From a virus, in the IMG/VR virus record IMGVR_UViG_3300034072_001154, positions 1-42,822 of that record: 42,822 nt of DNA; one strand, given 5' to 3'. Every line of letters begins with the position of its first letter. The first letter of the stretch is position 1. The translations under genes and the position numbers were made by a program. Positions 16,862 through 25,334 of this stretch are shown here, piece after piece. The notes beneath the pieces were generated by a model. That model was given only the letters and a program-made list of their open reading frames with translations. It had not been told where the DNA came from and did not search any database.

Positions 16862-18954
16862 TACCAGAAACGCCCTTTGCCATTTTGATAGGCCGTCGCG
16901 ATCTGCTCGTCGGTCGGATCGCCGCCATAGGTTTTCTTCCAGCTGGACACGATGCGCTGGCGGACATTGTCGGGTACGTCGCCAGCCTCCAGTTCAAAGC
17001 GCCGCTTGGTACGCTGCGCCTGGCCGGTCGGGATGCCGACAAAGGTGCGGTTGACGGTGAATGTCACGTCACGCGTGGCGGACTGATAGGCCCGGTAAAG
17101 CTCGTCGTCGGTCGGATTGCGCTTGCCGCCGGTGAGAGCATTGATCTCGCTCTCCATGATCTTCTGCACCGCGACGCGCTTTTTGCGATCATCTTCCTTG
17201 CCGCCGGTCAGGCCATCCTCGACGCCGAATGTCGAGATGGTTGACGCGACCTTGCTGCGAACCGACCTGTCAGGATCGCCCTTGATGATCTTGGCCTGCT
17301 CGACCAGCAGCCCCTGCATCTCCGCGCGGGTGACCTGCCCGGCAAATTTTCCCAGCGGGGTCGCCGCGAACTTCTCCGGCTCCAGGATGCGCAGCAGCTC
17401 GAGCGATGTCGCCGCCGAACCGTTGGCCTCGACAGCCTTCGGCTTGGCGTTCGATTTCGCGACGCCGATATAGGAGCGGGCCGCGTCGGGCGAGAGGGCG
17501 TTGCGGATCGACGCGGGCATCTGCGAGATGTCGGTGAAGCCATCGCCGCGGTTCAGCACCCACTCACTGGCGCGGCGATCGGCGTCGGCCTCCTCGCGGG
17601 ATTTCAGACTGTCGCTGAGGGATACGCGGCGGCGGATCTCGTCCTTTGCCCGCTCGCGGCGCTCGAACGTCCAGTCGTCGCGCGCGTCTACCTTGGCCAG
17701 CAGGCCGTCGAGATCATAGCGCGTCGCCGACTGCTGGGCCGATCCGATCACCTTCGTCGGGTCGACCGTCTTGCCGTTCTGGCGCACAACCATGTGCAGA
17801 TGCGGGCCGGTCGACCGGCCGGTCGATCCTACACCGCCCAGCTTGGTGTCGGGCGTCACCATGTCGCCGGGCTTCAGCGAGCTGGCGGCCTGCATGTGCG
17901 AATAGCTCGACGTCGTGCCATCACCATGATCGATGATGACGAAGTTGCCGCTGGCCGAGTCATGCCCGGACTTGATGACCTTGCCGGCCGCGGTGGCGAA
18001 GATCGGCGTGCCAGCCGGTGCGGGGAAGTCGACACCGTTATGGATGTGCCCGCCGCCGCGGGCCTCACCATACTGGCCCGAGATGCCACGGCCCATACCG
18101 CGCAGGGGGTCGGCATAGTTGACCGCGCGGTCGCCGCCATCGACCGAGGCGATGCCCATGAACGCATTGGCGTCAGAAGCCGCCTCGCGCGCCTGGAGCG
18201 GCGCTTTCAGGTCGGCCCAGCGCGAGGTGCTGTCCTTCGACAGCATGTCGGCCTCATGGGCTTCGAGATAGGCCTTGGCCATCTCCACGTCCTCGCCAGC
18301 CATGTACCGGTCGAAGATCGCGGCATGTGCGCCGGATACGGCGGAGCGCTCCTCCGCCTTGATCACTTCGGGATCGGCGAGGCCAGCGAGCTCCGCATTG
18401 GCGCGGGACTGCGCCCTGATCTGGGCGAAGAAGCCGTCCCGTTGTGCGGGATCATCGGCGGCGATCGCGCTCTCGATGAAGTTGCCCAGCTTCGCCTTGC
18501 CGGTTTCCTGCTGATAGACGCGGCTTTGCTGAAGCGCATAGCTCGACATCTCATTGTCCGCCGACATGCGCAGGCGCGCGAGCTGCGGTTCCAGATAGCG
18601 GCGCGTGCGGCGGTCGGCCTGCGCCAGCGTTGACGCGAAAGCGTCCTCGATCGCCTTGCCGGCGGCCGGCCGATGCTCCAGCGCGCTCTTGCCCATGCGC
18701 GTCTTGAGATCCGACACGGCGCCGTTAGCGGCAGAACTGGCGGACAGATAGAGATTGTCGGCATTGGTGCGCGCCAGATCGTCCTCGATCTTGGCCTGCA
18801 CCTGTGCGGCATCACCGATCGCGCCGCCCAGCTGTTCCAGGCCTCGGGCTATGCCACCGGCGATGCCGCCGCCATTATCGACGGCGCGGAAACGGGCACT
18901 GGTGGTCTGGACCGGTCCCACAGTGGGACTGCCATACTGAGGGATACGCGGCAT
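16861..18954 (-). CDS. internal virion protein with M23 peptidase domain
   Basis: 697 residues in the slot of T7 gp15. Residues 1-270 are mostly helical and Ala-rich. An M23 metallopeptidase domain follows at about 285-400: His305 and Asp309 in HNGVD, His353 in SYSHM, and His385/His387 in PHLHMVV, i.e. all the usual zinc and catalytic residues. The C-terminal part (about 400-697) is helical. The peptidase should cut peptide crosslinks in the cell wall during DNA entry, as part of the injected core. A late-promoter element lies 51 bases upstream of the start. Confidence 0.87.
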   Translation of the reverse strand: MPRIPQYGSPTVGPVQTTSARFRAVDNGGGIAGGIARGLEQLGGAIGDAAQVQAKIEDDLARTNADNLYLSASSAANGAVSDLKTRMGKSALEHRPAAGKAIEDAFASTLAQADRRTRRYLEPQLARLRMSADNEMSSYALQQSRVYQQETGKAKLGNFIESAIAADDPAQRDGFFAQIRAQSRANAELAGLADPEVIKAEERSAVSGAHAAIFDRYMAGEDVEMAKAYLEAHEADMLSKDSTSRWADLKAPLQAREAASDANAFMGIASVDGGDRAVNYADPLRGMGRGISGQYGEARGGGHIHNGVDFPAPAGTPIFATAAGKVIKSGHDSASGNFVIIDHGDGTTSSYSHMQAASSLKPGDMVTPDTKLGGVGSTGRSTGPHLHMVVRQNGKTVDPTKVIGSAQQSATRYDLDGLLAKVDARDDWTFERRERAKDEIRRRVSLSDSLKSREEADADRRASEWVLNRGDGFTDISQMPASIRNALSPDAARSYIGVAKSNAKPKAVEANGSAATSLELLRILEPEKFAATPLGKFAGQVTRAEMQGLLVEQAKIIKGDPDRSVRSKVASTISTFGVEDGLTGGKEDDRKKRVAVQKIMESEINALTGGKRNPTDDELYRAYQSATRDVTFTVNRTFVGIPTGQAQRTKRRFELEAGDVPDNVRQRIVSSWKKTYGGDPTDEQIATAYQNGKGRFW

Positions 18955-18984
18955 CTCTTGCCCCTGAAGCGGATGCTGGATACC

Positions 18985-19014
18985 TATGGGGCATGGGACA
19001 GGGGTTGAATCGAC
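18985..19014 (-). promoter_or_regulatory. late-promoter element 2
   Basis: Minus-strand GTCGATTCAA (19014-19005), 17 bases, then ATA (18987-18985). It lies 51 bases before the start of the M23 ejection protein. Its leader shares a CATCCGCT block and a GGCAAG string with the leader of the tail fibre gene, suggesting a common origin. It also overlaps the start of a small plus-strand ORF. Confidence 0.7.
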
Positions 19015-19211
19015 GGATGCACAGGGTGTTCGCCAAGATCAATTGGTGGGCGATCGCGATTATCGCGATGCAGATCCTCATAATCTGGCGCGTTGAGGTG
19101 GTTCGGGATCAAGCGGAAGATGCCAGCGCCCAGGCATATGAATCACTTATGCAAGCCCAGATCGCGGCTGAGGCATCCGAAGCAGTGAAAGACAAGCTGC
19201 GAGCGTACTGA
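18993..19211 (+). CDS. possible small membrane protein (moron)
   Basis: From the ATG at 18993 the protein has 72 residues; from the ATG at 19017 it has 64. Either way a strong transmembrane segment (NWWAIAIIAMQILIIW) is followed by a charged, Ala/Glu-rich helix ending in VKDKLRAY. Membrane anchor plus short coiled coil is common in morons and small phage regulators. No convincing Shine-Dalgarno precedes either start, and the DNA overlaps the late-promoter element and leader of the opposing gene. The coding-like composition argues for a real gene; confidence is moderate. Confidence 0.45.
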   Translation: MGQGLNRRMHRVFAKINWWAIAIIAMQILIIWRVEVVRDQAEDASAQAYESLMQAQIAAEASEAVKDKLRAY

Positions 19212-19231
19212 GCTACGGTTGTCGCCGCGCC

Positions 19232-19735
19232 TCAGCTAAATCCCTGTCGCCTCAATTGGCCATATTGCTGCGCACCGCCCAGTGCGGTTCCAGCGGCTGA
19301 AAACAAGCTTCCCACGAACGCGCCATTACCCTTCTGCTTGGCCGCTGCACCTTCGGCGCGATAGTTTGCGCCCTCGATGTCGAACCCACGCACATTCTCG
19401 GCGCCCTGCCGGTAGATCCGGCCGGCATCCTCGCGCGCCAGCATTTGCGTATCAGCCGTCAGATCGGCGGCGTTGCCGAAATTCACGTCCAAGCCACCGG
19501 CCGCCATGGCGACCCGCTGCTGCCCCTGAAGCTGAGCAACCTTGCGATAATGCTGAAGAGCGGCTTCGCGCGTGTTCTGCTGCTCCTGCTGGCCCGATTC
19601 CGCCGCGAGCTTCGCGTTTTGCGCTGCAACCTGCGCCTGATAATTTCCCTGCGCGCGCGCCTGAAGCCCGCCATAGACGGTTCCCACAGCCGTGACGGTA
19701 GCGGCGGCAACCGCCAATGCAGCAGGCCCGCACAT
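19232..19735 (-). CDS. internal virion protein B (gp14-like)
   Basis: 167 residues starting MCGPAALAVAAATVTAVGTVYGG, a hydrophobic N-terminus, followed by a long Ala/Gln-rich helix (YQAQVAAQNAKLAAESGQQ) and a second helix with MLAREDAGRIYRQGAENV. This composition and order match internal virion protein B of T7-like podoviruses, which lies in the outer-membrane part of the ejection channel. The start ATG at 19735 overlaps the previous stop. The longer frame reaching 19990 is inside the upstream gene and is rejected. Confidence 0.82.
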   Translation of the reverse strand: MCGPAALAVAAATVTAVGTVYGGLQARAQGNYQAQVAAQNAKLAAESGQQEQQNTREAALQHYRKVAQLQGQQRVAMAAGGLDVNFGNAADLTADTQMLAREDAGRIYRQGAENVRGFDIEGANYRAEGAAAKQKGNGAFVGSLFSAAGTALGGAQQYGQLRRQGFS

Positions 19736-20190
19736 CAGCGAGTCATCCAGAACTGTCGAAAGGAAACACCGCCCACCATTTGCTCCTCCGGTTCGACGGT
19801 GAAGCCCCAGCGCTGCAGCAACCGGATCGCCTTTCCGTTGGCGCTGGACACTAGGTTTCCGGCCCATCGGCTTGAATCGACAGCCCGCGCAATCAGGCCC
19901 GGCCCCCAGGCCAGCAGCTCGCGCCCATGGCGATAGACCTCGTCTGTCCCAAGAAACCAGACGGTGGAGCGCCGATCGAGCGCAGACCATGTGATCGCGC
20001 CGAACATCGCCTCCGGCCGGCCGTCGACCAGCGCCGTCCAGCAGCGATCCGACAGCAGGAAGCCCTGGCGCAACGCATGCTTGGGGGAATGCCCCATCGC
20101 CTCACACTCCAGCCGGTCAATGGCACGGATGCGGCTGGCGATCGGCCCCACATGGGTGATGCGGGCCGGAACGACCTCGACTCTAGCCAC
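19735..20190 (-). CDS. internal virion protein A-like / GNAT-fold protein
   Basis: 151 residues, GTG start at 20190, overlapping the end of the nozzle gene by eight bases. The pattern (VRPA-like start, then VDGRPEAMFGAI, WFLGTDEVYRHGRELL, and a C-terminal GKAIRLLQRWGFTVE) is that of GNAT-fold proteins of podoviruses, annotated as internal virion protein A in the T7 gp13 position. These are thought to help load the internal core rather than to acetylate. A late-promoter-like element lies within it (19852-19881). Confidence 0.75.
   Translation of the reverse strand: MARVEVVPARITHVGPIASRIRAIDRLECEAMGHSPKHALRQGFLLSDRCWTALVDGRPEAMFGAITWSALDRRSTVWFLGTDEVYRHGRELLAWGPGLIARAVDSSRWAGNLVSSANGKAIRLLQRWGFTVEPEEQMVGGVSFRQFWMTR
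19852..19881 (-). promoter_or_regulatory. late-promoter-like element within a gene
   Basis: Minus-strand GTCGATTCAA (19881-19872), then 17 bases, then CTA (19854-19852), the same arrangement as element 1. It falls inside the GNAT-fold gene, where the DNA reads Val-Asp-Ser-Ser, and lies 137 bases before internal virion protein B. It may drive the downstream genes or be a coincidence. Confidence 0.4.
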
Positions 20191-22006
20191 CGATCACGGG
20201 ATCCAGATAGACGCCGAGCAGGGTAAGGGGCAGGGGATCGGTTTGGCGGACATAGACGGATGCCTGCCCACTGACGACGTTGGGCGAGTCCATCAGATAT
20301 TTGCCATCCTTCAGCGTGTCGACCGCGCCCCACGGCTCATCGCCGCGCGACTTGATCTCGAACAGTTGCGAGGGGCGCGTGCCGTCTTCCCGGCCGGCAC
20401 CGGCGAGAACGTTTCGGCTCTGACGAAGATGCAGCACGATTTCGCCTGGCTGCTGCTTGCGCGCCGCGTTCGATCCCGACCCGCCGTTGAACATCACCGG
20501 CATCGTCTGGATGTCCACGTCGTAGGGGATGCCGAACGTCGCCTTGCGCGCGGTGCCAGCCGATGCCGGCAGCGTGACGCGGCCATTCTCGACCAATAGA
20601 TCCTTCACGACGAAGCCGTCGACCAGCCCCCAGATCGTCCGCCCCTCCAAATGCCACAGATTACGAAAGGTGCTGCGCGGTTCGTCATAGTCGTAGGAGA
20701 CGGCGCAATCGAGGAAGCAGCAGTCCGCGACATCATCCCACCGAGTCGCCGCCATGCGCTCGATAAAGGTCCGCTCGACGTCGCCGACTGTCCGGCGGAC
20801 TACGAGATAGACCCGATCCTCGCCATCTTCCGATACGGAACAACATGAAAGCACGAAACCGTCGGTCTCGCACAACGTCCAGCCCCAGACCTGCTGCGCC
20901 TGCTCCCAGGTGAACGCGAGCAGCTTCCCGTCGGAGCGGACTGCCCAGACGATCGACCGCGGCTCCTGTGCATAGCACCAGGACACGATGTTCATGTCAG
21001 CGAAGAAGTGCGGCGAGAAGATCGTGACGTCGTCGGAGGTGAGGCCGTCGACCTCGAATTTGTAATTGAGCGACCGCACGCCTGACCCGACCGAGGGCGC
21101 GTAGAATACGACATTGTCGATCACGAGGGCATTGAGGCGAGACGATCCGCGACCGATCTGCCGGCGCACGGTGGCGGGCGGCGAGGCAGTCAAATATCCG
21201 CCTTCCGCCCCGCTATCGATCCGGAACAGGCTGTCCGACGTCAGGGCAAGAAGGCTGGTCGTTGCCACCAGCTGGTTGATCGCGTTGACCCGTCCGGCAT
21301 TAGCGCCAAGCGCGATACTGTCGTCCGCCTTCAGCGGCGTGGACTGGTCGAAATTCTCGAACTCGGTCGACCGACTGCCCCAGATCGCGTTGGGATTGTT
21401 GCGCGAGCGGCCGAGGAACAGGCGTTGCTCGAAGAAGGTCACCGTCGACGGGTAATCATTGATGCCGGGGAAGGGATTGTACGCCTCAGGCGGCGCGGTG
21501 GTGAGATCCGGCCCGATATTGTCGTCGATGAAATTCGTGCTCTGGGTGCTGCCGATATAGCCGTAGAACTGGCTGTTCTCCGCCTTGTACACCTTATAGC
21601 TCACCGCGCCGGCGGCAGCTGCCCAGGTGAGCTCGTTATAGTTGCGCTTGAGGCTGAGATCGTTCGTGACCGTCGCGCCCAGATCGGCAGCCCGACTCTC
21701 AAGCCCATAGCTGTCCACCGACGTGACGCTATATTTGGCCGGTTGCGGGAAATAGGCGTTGCCGCCATTCTCCTCATCGATGTTCGGGCTGTAGGCGAAT
21801 GCGGCCACCGCCGTCGGCGGCTCGATCTTCGGCCCGATCGTCACGGACTGGAATTGCCAGGCATCATGCGCGGTCCGCGTGAGCTTCGTCAGCGGATAGT
21901 CGATATGGGCAAGATACATGGTGTCGGTCTGCTGCTCGTTATCGAGCTCAGCGAGATCGACGCCGTTATAGGGCGAGCCGACACGAAAGACGCGAGACAC
22001 GCCCAT
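20183..22006 (-). CDS. tail nozzle protein, main part (gp12-like)
   Basis: 607 residues. The first 60 residues carry FRVGSPYNGVDLAELDN, QQTDTMYLAHIDYPLTKLTR, the segment found in the middle of single-chain podoviral nozzle (tail tubular B) proteins. Later regions are beta-rich, with FFEQRLFLGRSRNNPNAIWGS and a propeller-like alternation of strands. With the 216-residue protein just upstream it makes up one complete nozzle. The two are joined by a TAATG overlap, so they are probably made in equal amounts. Forms the hexameric tip through which DNA leaves. Confidence 0.82.
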   Translation of the reverse strand: MGVSRVFRVGSPYNGVDLAELDNEQQTDTMYLAHIDYPLTKLTRTAHDAWQFQSVTIGPKIEPPTAVAAFAYSPNIDEENGGNAYFPQPAKYSVTSVDSYGLESRAADLGATVTNDLSLKRNYNELTWAAAAGAVSYKVYKAENSQFYGYIGSTQSTNFIDDNIGPDLTTAPPEAYNPFPGINDYPSTVTFFEQRLFLGRSRNNPNAIWGSRSTEFENFDQSTPLKADDSIALGANAGRVNAINQLVATTSLLALTSDSLFRIDSGAEGGYLTASPPATVRRQIGRGSSRLNALVIDNVVFYAPSVGSGVRSLNYKFEVDGLTSDDVTIFSPHFFADMNIVSWCYAQEPRSIVWAVRSDGKLLAFTWEQAQQVWGWTLCETDGFVLSCCSVSEDGEDRVYLVVRRTVGDVERTFIERMAATRWDDVADCCFLDCAVSYDYDEPRSTFRNLWHLEGRTIWGLVDGFVVKDLLVENGRVTLPASAGTARKATFGIPYDVDIQTMPVMFNGGSGSNAARKQQPGEIVLHLRQSRNVLAGAGREDGTRPSQLFEIKSRGDEPWGAVDTLKDGKYLMDSPNVVSGQASVYVRQTDPLPLTLLGVYLDPVIGG

Positions 22007-22656
22007 TATGGAATCTGCTCATAAGGATTGCCCGGCCGTCCGCCACCGCCGGTGGATGGCGGGGTAGGCGGATCGACCGGGTCGGGCACGACGGGATCGA
22101 CAGGATCAGGGTCGGGCGGATCGGCGCGGGTGATGCCGCCGGTCGCGCCGGTGAATGCCGGCAGGTCGCTGGTGTCGACATCGATGCGGAAGCTGTTTTC
22201 GCCCACGATTTGCACAACGGTGAAGAAGCGGTAATTCAGCTCCTCACCCAAAGCACCATCGATGCCGGTCAGAAACACCGCCTGGCCCACCGAATAGCCG
22301 TGATGCGCAGCCGTCACCTGCGCCTGCGCTTCGTTCGAGATGGCGGTGATCGCCAATTCTTCGTTGAGCACCAGGCCGCCGGCAGCTGCCACCCGCATAT
22401 AGCCTTGCCCCATCTCCAGCGCATAGGCCTGCTCGATCGAGAACTGGAAGGGGATCAGGTGAACGGGCTTGGTGGCGTCGAGCACCTCGGCAACAAGGCG
22501 CGTGCCCGGCCGCTTGGTGACGCCGCCATATTTGAGGATGACGACGTTGCGCGCCAGCCGCAGGCTCTGCGAATAGGCATCGACGTCGAACCGCCCATAT
22601 AGATCCGGCGCGATCTCCCCCTTGGAGAACGAGGGTTGGGCCAGCCGATATTCCAT
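22006..22656 (-). CDS. tail nozzle protein, N-terminal part
   Basis: 216 residues. The start, QPSFSKGEIAPDLYGRFDVDAY and NVVILKYGGVTKRPGTR, is the classic N-terminus of podoviral nozzle proteins, and PFQFSIEQAYALEMG follows at about 70-84. A domain around 105-170 (VTAAHHGYSVGQAVFLTG) looks like an inserted beta module. The chain ends in a low-complexity stretch of Asp, Pro and Val, then GGGGRPGNPYEQIP. In most relatives the next words would be the FRVGSPY segment that here begins a new gene. Overlaps the adaptor gene upstream by ATGA. Confidence 0.8.
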   Translation of the reverse strand: MEYRLAQPSFSKGEIAPDLYGRFDVDAYSQSLRLARNVVILKYGGVTKRPGTRLVAEVLDATKPVHLIPFQFSIEQAYALEMGQGYMRVAAAGGLVLNEELAITAISNEAQAQVTAAHHGYSVGQAVFLTGIDGALGEELNYRFFTVVQIVGENSFRIDVDTSDLPAFTGATGGITRADPPDPDPVDPVVPDPVDPPTPPSTGGGGRPGNPYEQIP

Positions 22657-23297
22657 CAGACGCCGCCGCCCATACGGGCATATTCGGCCTCGCTGATGTA
22701 GGACGTGGTGCGGCGAGGGGAGCGGTTCTCACTTTCGGCGATGGCGCGCTGCTTTGCGACCTCCGCCTGCTCGAGCAGATCACCCTTGAGATTCCGACTC
22801 TTCTTGAGCGGCATGGTGAGCCGCGCGGCCAGTTCGAGTGTGCAGGCGCGCGCCGTAAGCGGATCGATGACGGCTGGCTCGACCGCGTTGACCTGATATT
22901 CCAGGATGGCGTCGGCGACGTTGGTGTAGATCGAGCCGCCGGCGATGATGAAAGGCAGCTTGCCCAGCGCATCCCACGCCGGAAAATTATAGGGGCCAGC
23001 CGTCGGCAGACATGTGCGCTGCTCCTCGACCTTGGGGAGAACGGCGATCGCGTCAGCCAGATCGCTGGGCTTGCCATAGCGGTATAGCCACTCCCCCTTG
23101 CGGTCGTTCGCCTGGAGGGCGAGGGCGGTGCGTCGATTAAGGAAGTCGAAATCGGTCCAGGTCATCATTTCCGCGAGGACGCGCGGATAATGCTGGCGGC
23201 AGTAGAACGCGCTGGAGGATGCTTCATCGATCGAGTTGATCGGGTCCGCCGCTATCTCGGACAGCGCGTCGTTGCAGATGTCGAGTTGGGAAGCCAT
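22656..23297 (-). CDS. tail adaptor protein (tail tubular protein A, gp11-like)
   Basis: 213 residues starting MASQLDICNDALSEIAADPINSIDE, then YPRVLAEMMTWTDFDFLNRRTALA and WLYRYGKP: the conserved front half of T7 gp11-like adaptors, which join the portal to the nozzle. The C-terminal third has SEAEYARMGGG, also typical. A late-promoter element lies so close upstream (31 bases) that transcription would begin within a few bases of the start codon. Confidence 0.87.
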   Translation of the reverse strand: MASQLDICNDALSEIAADPINSIDEASSSAFYCRQHYPRVLAEMMTWTDFDFLNRRTALALQANDRKGEWLYRYGKPSDLADAIAVLPKVEEQRTCLPTAGPYNFPAWDALGKLPFIIAGGSIYTNVADAILEYQVNAVEPAVIDPLTARACTLELAARLTMPLKKSRNLKGDLLEQAEVAKQRAIAESENRSPRRTTSYISEAEYARMGGGV

Positions 23298-23307
23298 GGC
23301 GATGGGC

Positions 23308-23337
23308 TATCGCGCGCCGCTGGCATATTGAATCGAC
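23308..23337 (-). promoter_or_regulatory. late-promoter element 3
   Basis: Minus-strand GTCGATTCAA (23337-23328), 17 bases, then ATA (23310-23308), only 11 bases before the ATG of the adaptor gene at 23297. No Shine-Dalgarno fits in the space, so the transcript from this site would be leaderless or nearly so. Confidence 0.65.
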
Positions 23338-23377
23338 GGCATGGGTGGAGCGGGGACCGTAGCCCCCGCTGCCTTCG

Positions 23378-23833
23378 TTACTTCGCCTTGGCGGGCGCAG
23401 CCTTCAGCTTCTCGACTTCGGCCTTGAGCGCATCGCGTTCCTTCTCGACATCGACGATGTGCTGGGTGGCCTTGTCGAGCGCGGTGTCGGATTCCGACAG
23501 CTGCTTCTCGAACCCTGCCTTGGCTTCGCTCAGCTGCTTTTCGGCGTCGTCGGCGCGCGCCGTCTCCGCCTGAAGCTTCTGCTCGAAGTCGGTGCGCTGC
23601 TGGTCGAACACGAGCTGCGCCTTTTCCGTCACCTCGCGGCGGACGGCTTCGAGCGCCTCGCCCGGGTCGGCCTTCGGTTCCGGCTCGGGATCCGGCACCT
23701 CGTTGCCCTTGTCGTCGAGCAGCGCCATCCACTTGCCCTTGGGAGCGGTGGTGGTGAACGTCTCGCCCTCTTCGACCATGCGGTCATCGACGTAGCCGCG
23801 CTCGCGGGCGCGGTAGGTTTTCAGCTTGTCCAT
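23378..23833 (-). CDS. coiled-coil protein of the head region
   Basis: 151 residues. The first 45 look folded (KTYRARERGYVDDRMVEEGETF, then APKGKWMALLDDKG), followed by an acidic linker PDPEPEPKADPGE, and from about residue 60 onwards a continuous heptad-rich coiled coil ending in KAAPAKAK. It lies between the cement protein and the adaptor genes. Its start overlaps the preceding stop as TAATG. The head-tail completion slot suggests a virion or assembly role; no family recognised. Confidence 0.7.
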   Translation of the reverse strand: MDKLKTYRARERGYVDDRMVEEGETFTTTAPKGKWMALLDDKGNEVPDPEPEPKADPGEALEAVRREVTEKAQLVFDQQRTDFEQKLQAETARADDAEKQLSEAKAGFEKQLSESDTALDKATQHIVDVEKERDALKAEVEKLKAAPAKAK

Positions 23834-24282
23834 TACTGGCCCCCGATGAAGTTGGTCTGGCGATCGGCGACGACGCCGGCGGTGATCTTGCCGGTCGTGG
23901 GCGCGGTGCCGGTGATGTCAAAGAACAGGCGGAAATACCGCTCGTTCGTGCCCTGCGGCACATAGTCGGGATAGTCGATCGGCTTGCCGACGATGAGGTC
24001 GGCGAGGGCGATCGCACCCGAACGCGATACCGTCTTGGGCGAGGCGAACCCGCTATTGTCGTCCGTCTGGAGCAGGATCTCCAGCGTGGTGAGGTTGTTG
24101 AACGCCTCAGTCACCGAGATCCAGATCGGCACCTTGGGCGAGCCCTTGCCGATATCACGGACGAGCGCGCGGGTGTCGCCATAAGGCGTCCCGGTGGCGC
24201 CCAGGTCGACGACGTTGGTCGATGCGGCATCCGCCACGATCGCCTGGCCGTCGCTGAAGAGCAGCGTATTGTCAAAAATCAT
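23833..24282 (-). CDS. Bbp16-like capsid cement protein
   Basis: 149 residues beginning MIFDNTLLFSDGQAIVADAAST, closely matching the opening I associate with the Bbp16 family of Bordetella phage BPP-1, which decorates the capsid. The rest is strand-rich, with VPIWISVTEAFNNLTTLEILLQ and YFRLFFDITG, consistent with a jelly-roll-like decoration protein. It directly follows the coat gene in transcription order. A ribosome site AGGAG lies about eight bases before the ATG. Confidence 0.85.
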   Translation of the reverse strand: MIFDNTLLFSDGQAIVADAASTNVVDLGATGTPYGDTRALVRDIGKGSPKVPIWISVTEAFNNLTTLEILLQTDDNSGFASPKTVSRSGAIALADLIVGKPIDYPDYVPQGTNERYFRLFFDITGTAPTTGKITAGVVADRQTNFIGGQ

Positions 24283-24306
24283 GTGCTTTCTCCTGACGAG
24301 GCCGGT

Positions 24307-25323
24307 TTACGAGACCAGCGATTCGGTGTTGAGGAGGGCGTCCGTCTCGCGGATCGGCATGCCGCGCCACGACTGGACCTCTTCGCCCTGCAGCTCCATC
24401 GGCTTCAGGCGAACGAAGTTGTCGACGCCCGGCCGCGCGTTGGTGCCTTCGGCATCCAGCGCCTCCATCAGCGTCTTGTTCATGTAGATGGCGGTGCGGC
24501 CCGGACTGACCTGGCCTTCGCGCTCCATCTTGTACGACCGACGGCCGTGCATGCGGTAATAGGCCTGCCGCATGAACTTGTTCACCGACACGGTGCCGGC
24601 GATGACGTCGGACACGTCGATGTTGCAGACGCGGGCGTTGAAGCGCCAGTCCTTGACGGTGATGCCGACGTGCTGGGTGAACTTCTCTTCCTTCACGTAA
24701 TAGGGGTTATTGTTCCCGTCGAGAACGCGCTGACGCCCCATGTCCTCGCGCTTCACGCCGGCCGAGATGTTCTCGGGCGTGATGACCGACGTCTGCATGT
24801 CGCCATGGGTGACGAACCAGATCGAGGTGTTATCGCCGCCGACGCCGCCGGCATTGACCACGTTCGGGTTGGTCAGCGAATTGTAGCGCGGCGCCAGGCC
24901 GTGGAAGCGCTTGCCGTTGATGGCGACGTTCGAATACCAGATGGCACTGTCGATCGTCTGGGCAATGGCTTCCAGGAAGCCCTGACCTTCCATCATGCGC
25001 AGCTTCGCTGCCTCGTTGGGCTTGAGTTCGAGCAGGCGCTCGTCGACGCTGGACAGGCCTTCGACGAAGCCCGTCGTGTCCTCGACCTGCGTATAGTTGC
25101 CCTTGCTCTGCTGGATGCCCTGATAGAGCGCGCCCCAGCTGACCTGCGGCAGACCGGTGCGGATCGAGTTGCGGTGCTTGGTCCCGTCATTGCAGGTGAT
25201 GACATTCGCATCCTGCATGAACGGGGTCAGCTGCACCAGCGCCTCGACCACGTCGCCAATATTATCGCCGCCAGCTTTCATGACGTCGATCAGGTTCCAG
25301 TAGGTGGTGCCGAGAACGGCCAT
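24307..25323 (-). CDS. major capsid protein
   Basis: 338 residues with no signal or membrane segment. Features include an N-terminal helix (GDNIGDVVEALVQLTPFMQDANVI in outline), TKHRNSIRTGLPQVSWGALYQGI, and a domain with TGFVEGLSSVDERLLEL: the pattern of coat proteins of BPP-1-like podoviruses (HK97 fold). It lies between the scaffold and the cement gene, as expected. The ribosome site AAGGAG precedes the ATG by about eight bases, one of the strongest in the window, as fits the most abundant virion protein. Confidence 0.9.
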   Translation of the reverse strand: MAVLGTTYWNLIDVMKAGGDNIGDVVEALVQLTPFMQDANVITCNDGTKHRNSIRTGLPQVSWGALYQGIQQSKGNYTQVEDTTGFVEGLSSVDERLLELKPNEAAKLRMMEGQGFLEAIAQTIDSAIWYSNVAINGKRFHGLAPRYNSLTNPNVVNAGGVGGDNTSIWFVTHGDMQTSVITPENISAGVKREDMGRQRVLDGNNNPYYVKEEKFTQHVGITVKDWRFNARVCNIDVSDVIAGTVSVNKFMRQAYYRMHGRRSYKMEREGQVSPGRTAIYMNKTLMEALDAEGTNARPGVDNFVRLKPMELQGEEVQSWRGMPIRETDALLNTESLVS

Positions 25324-25334
25324 TCCAAGTCTCC

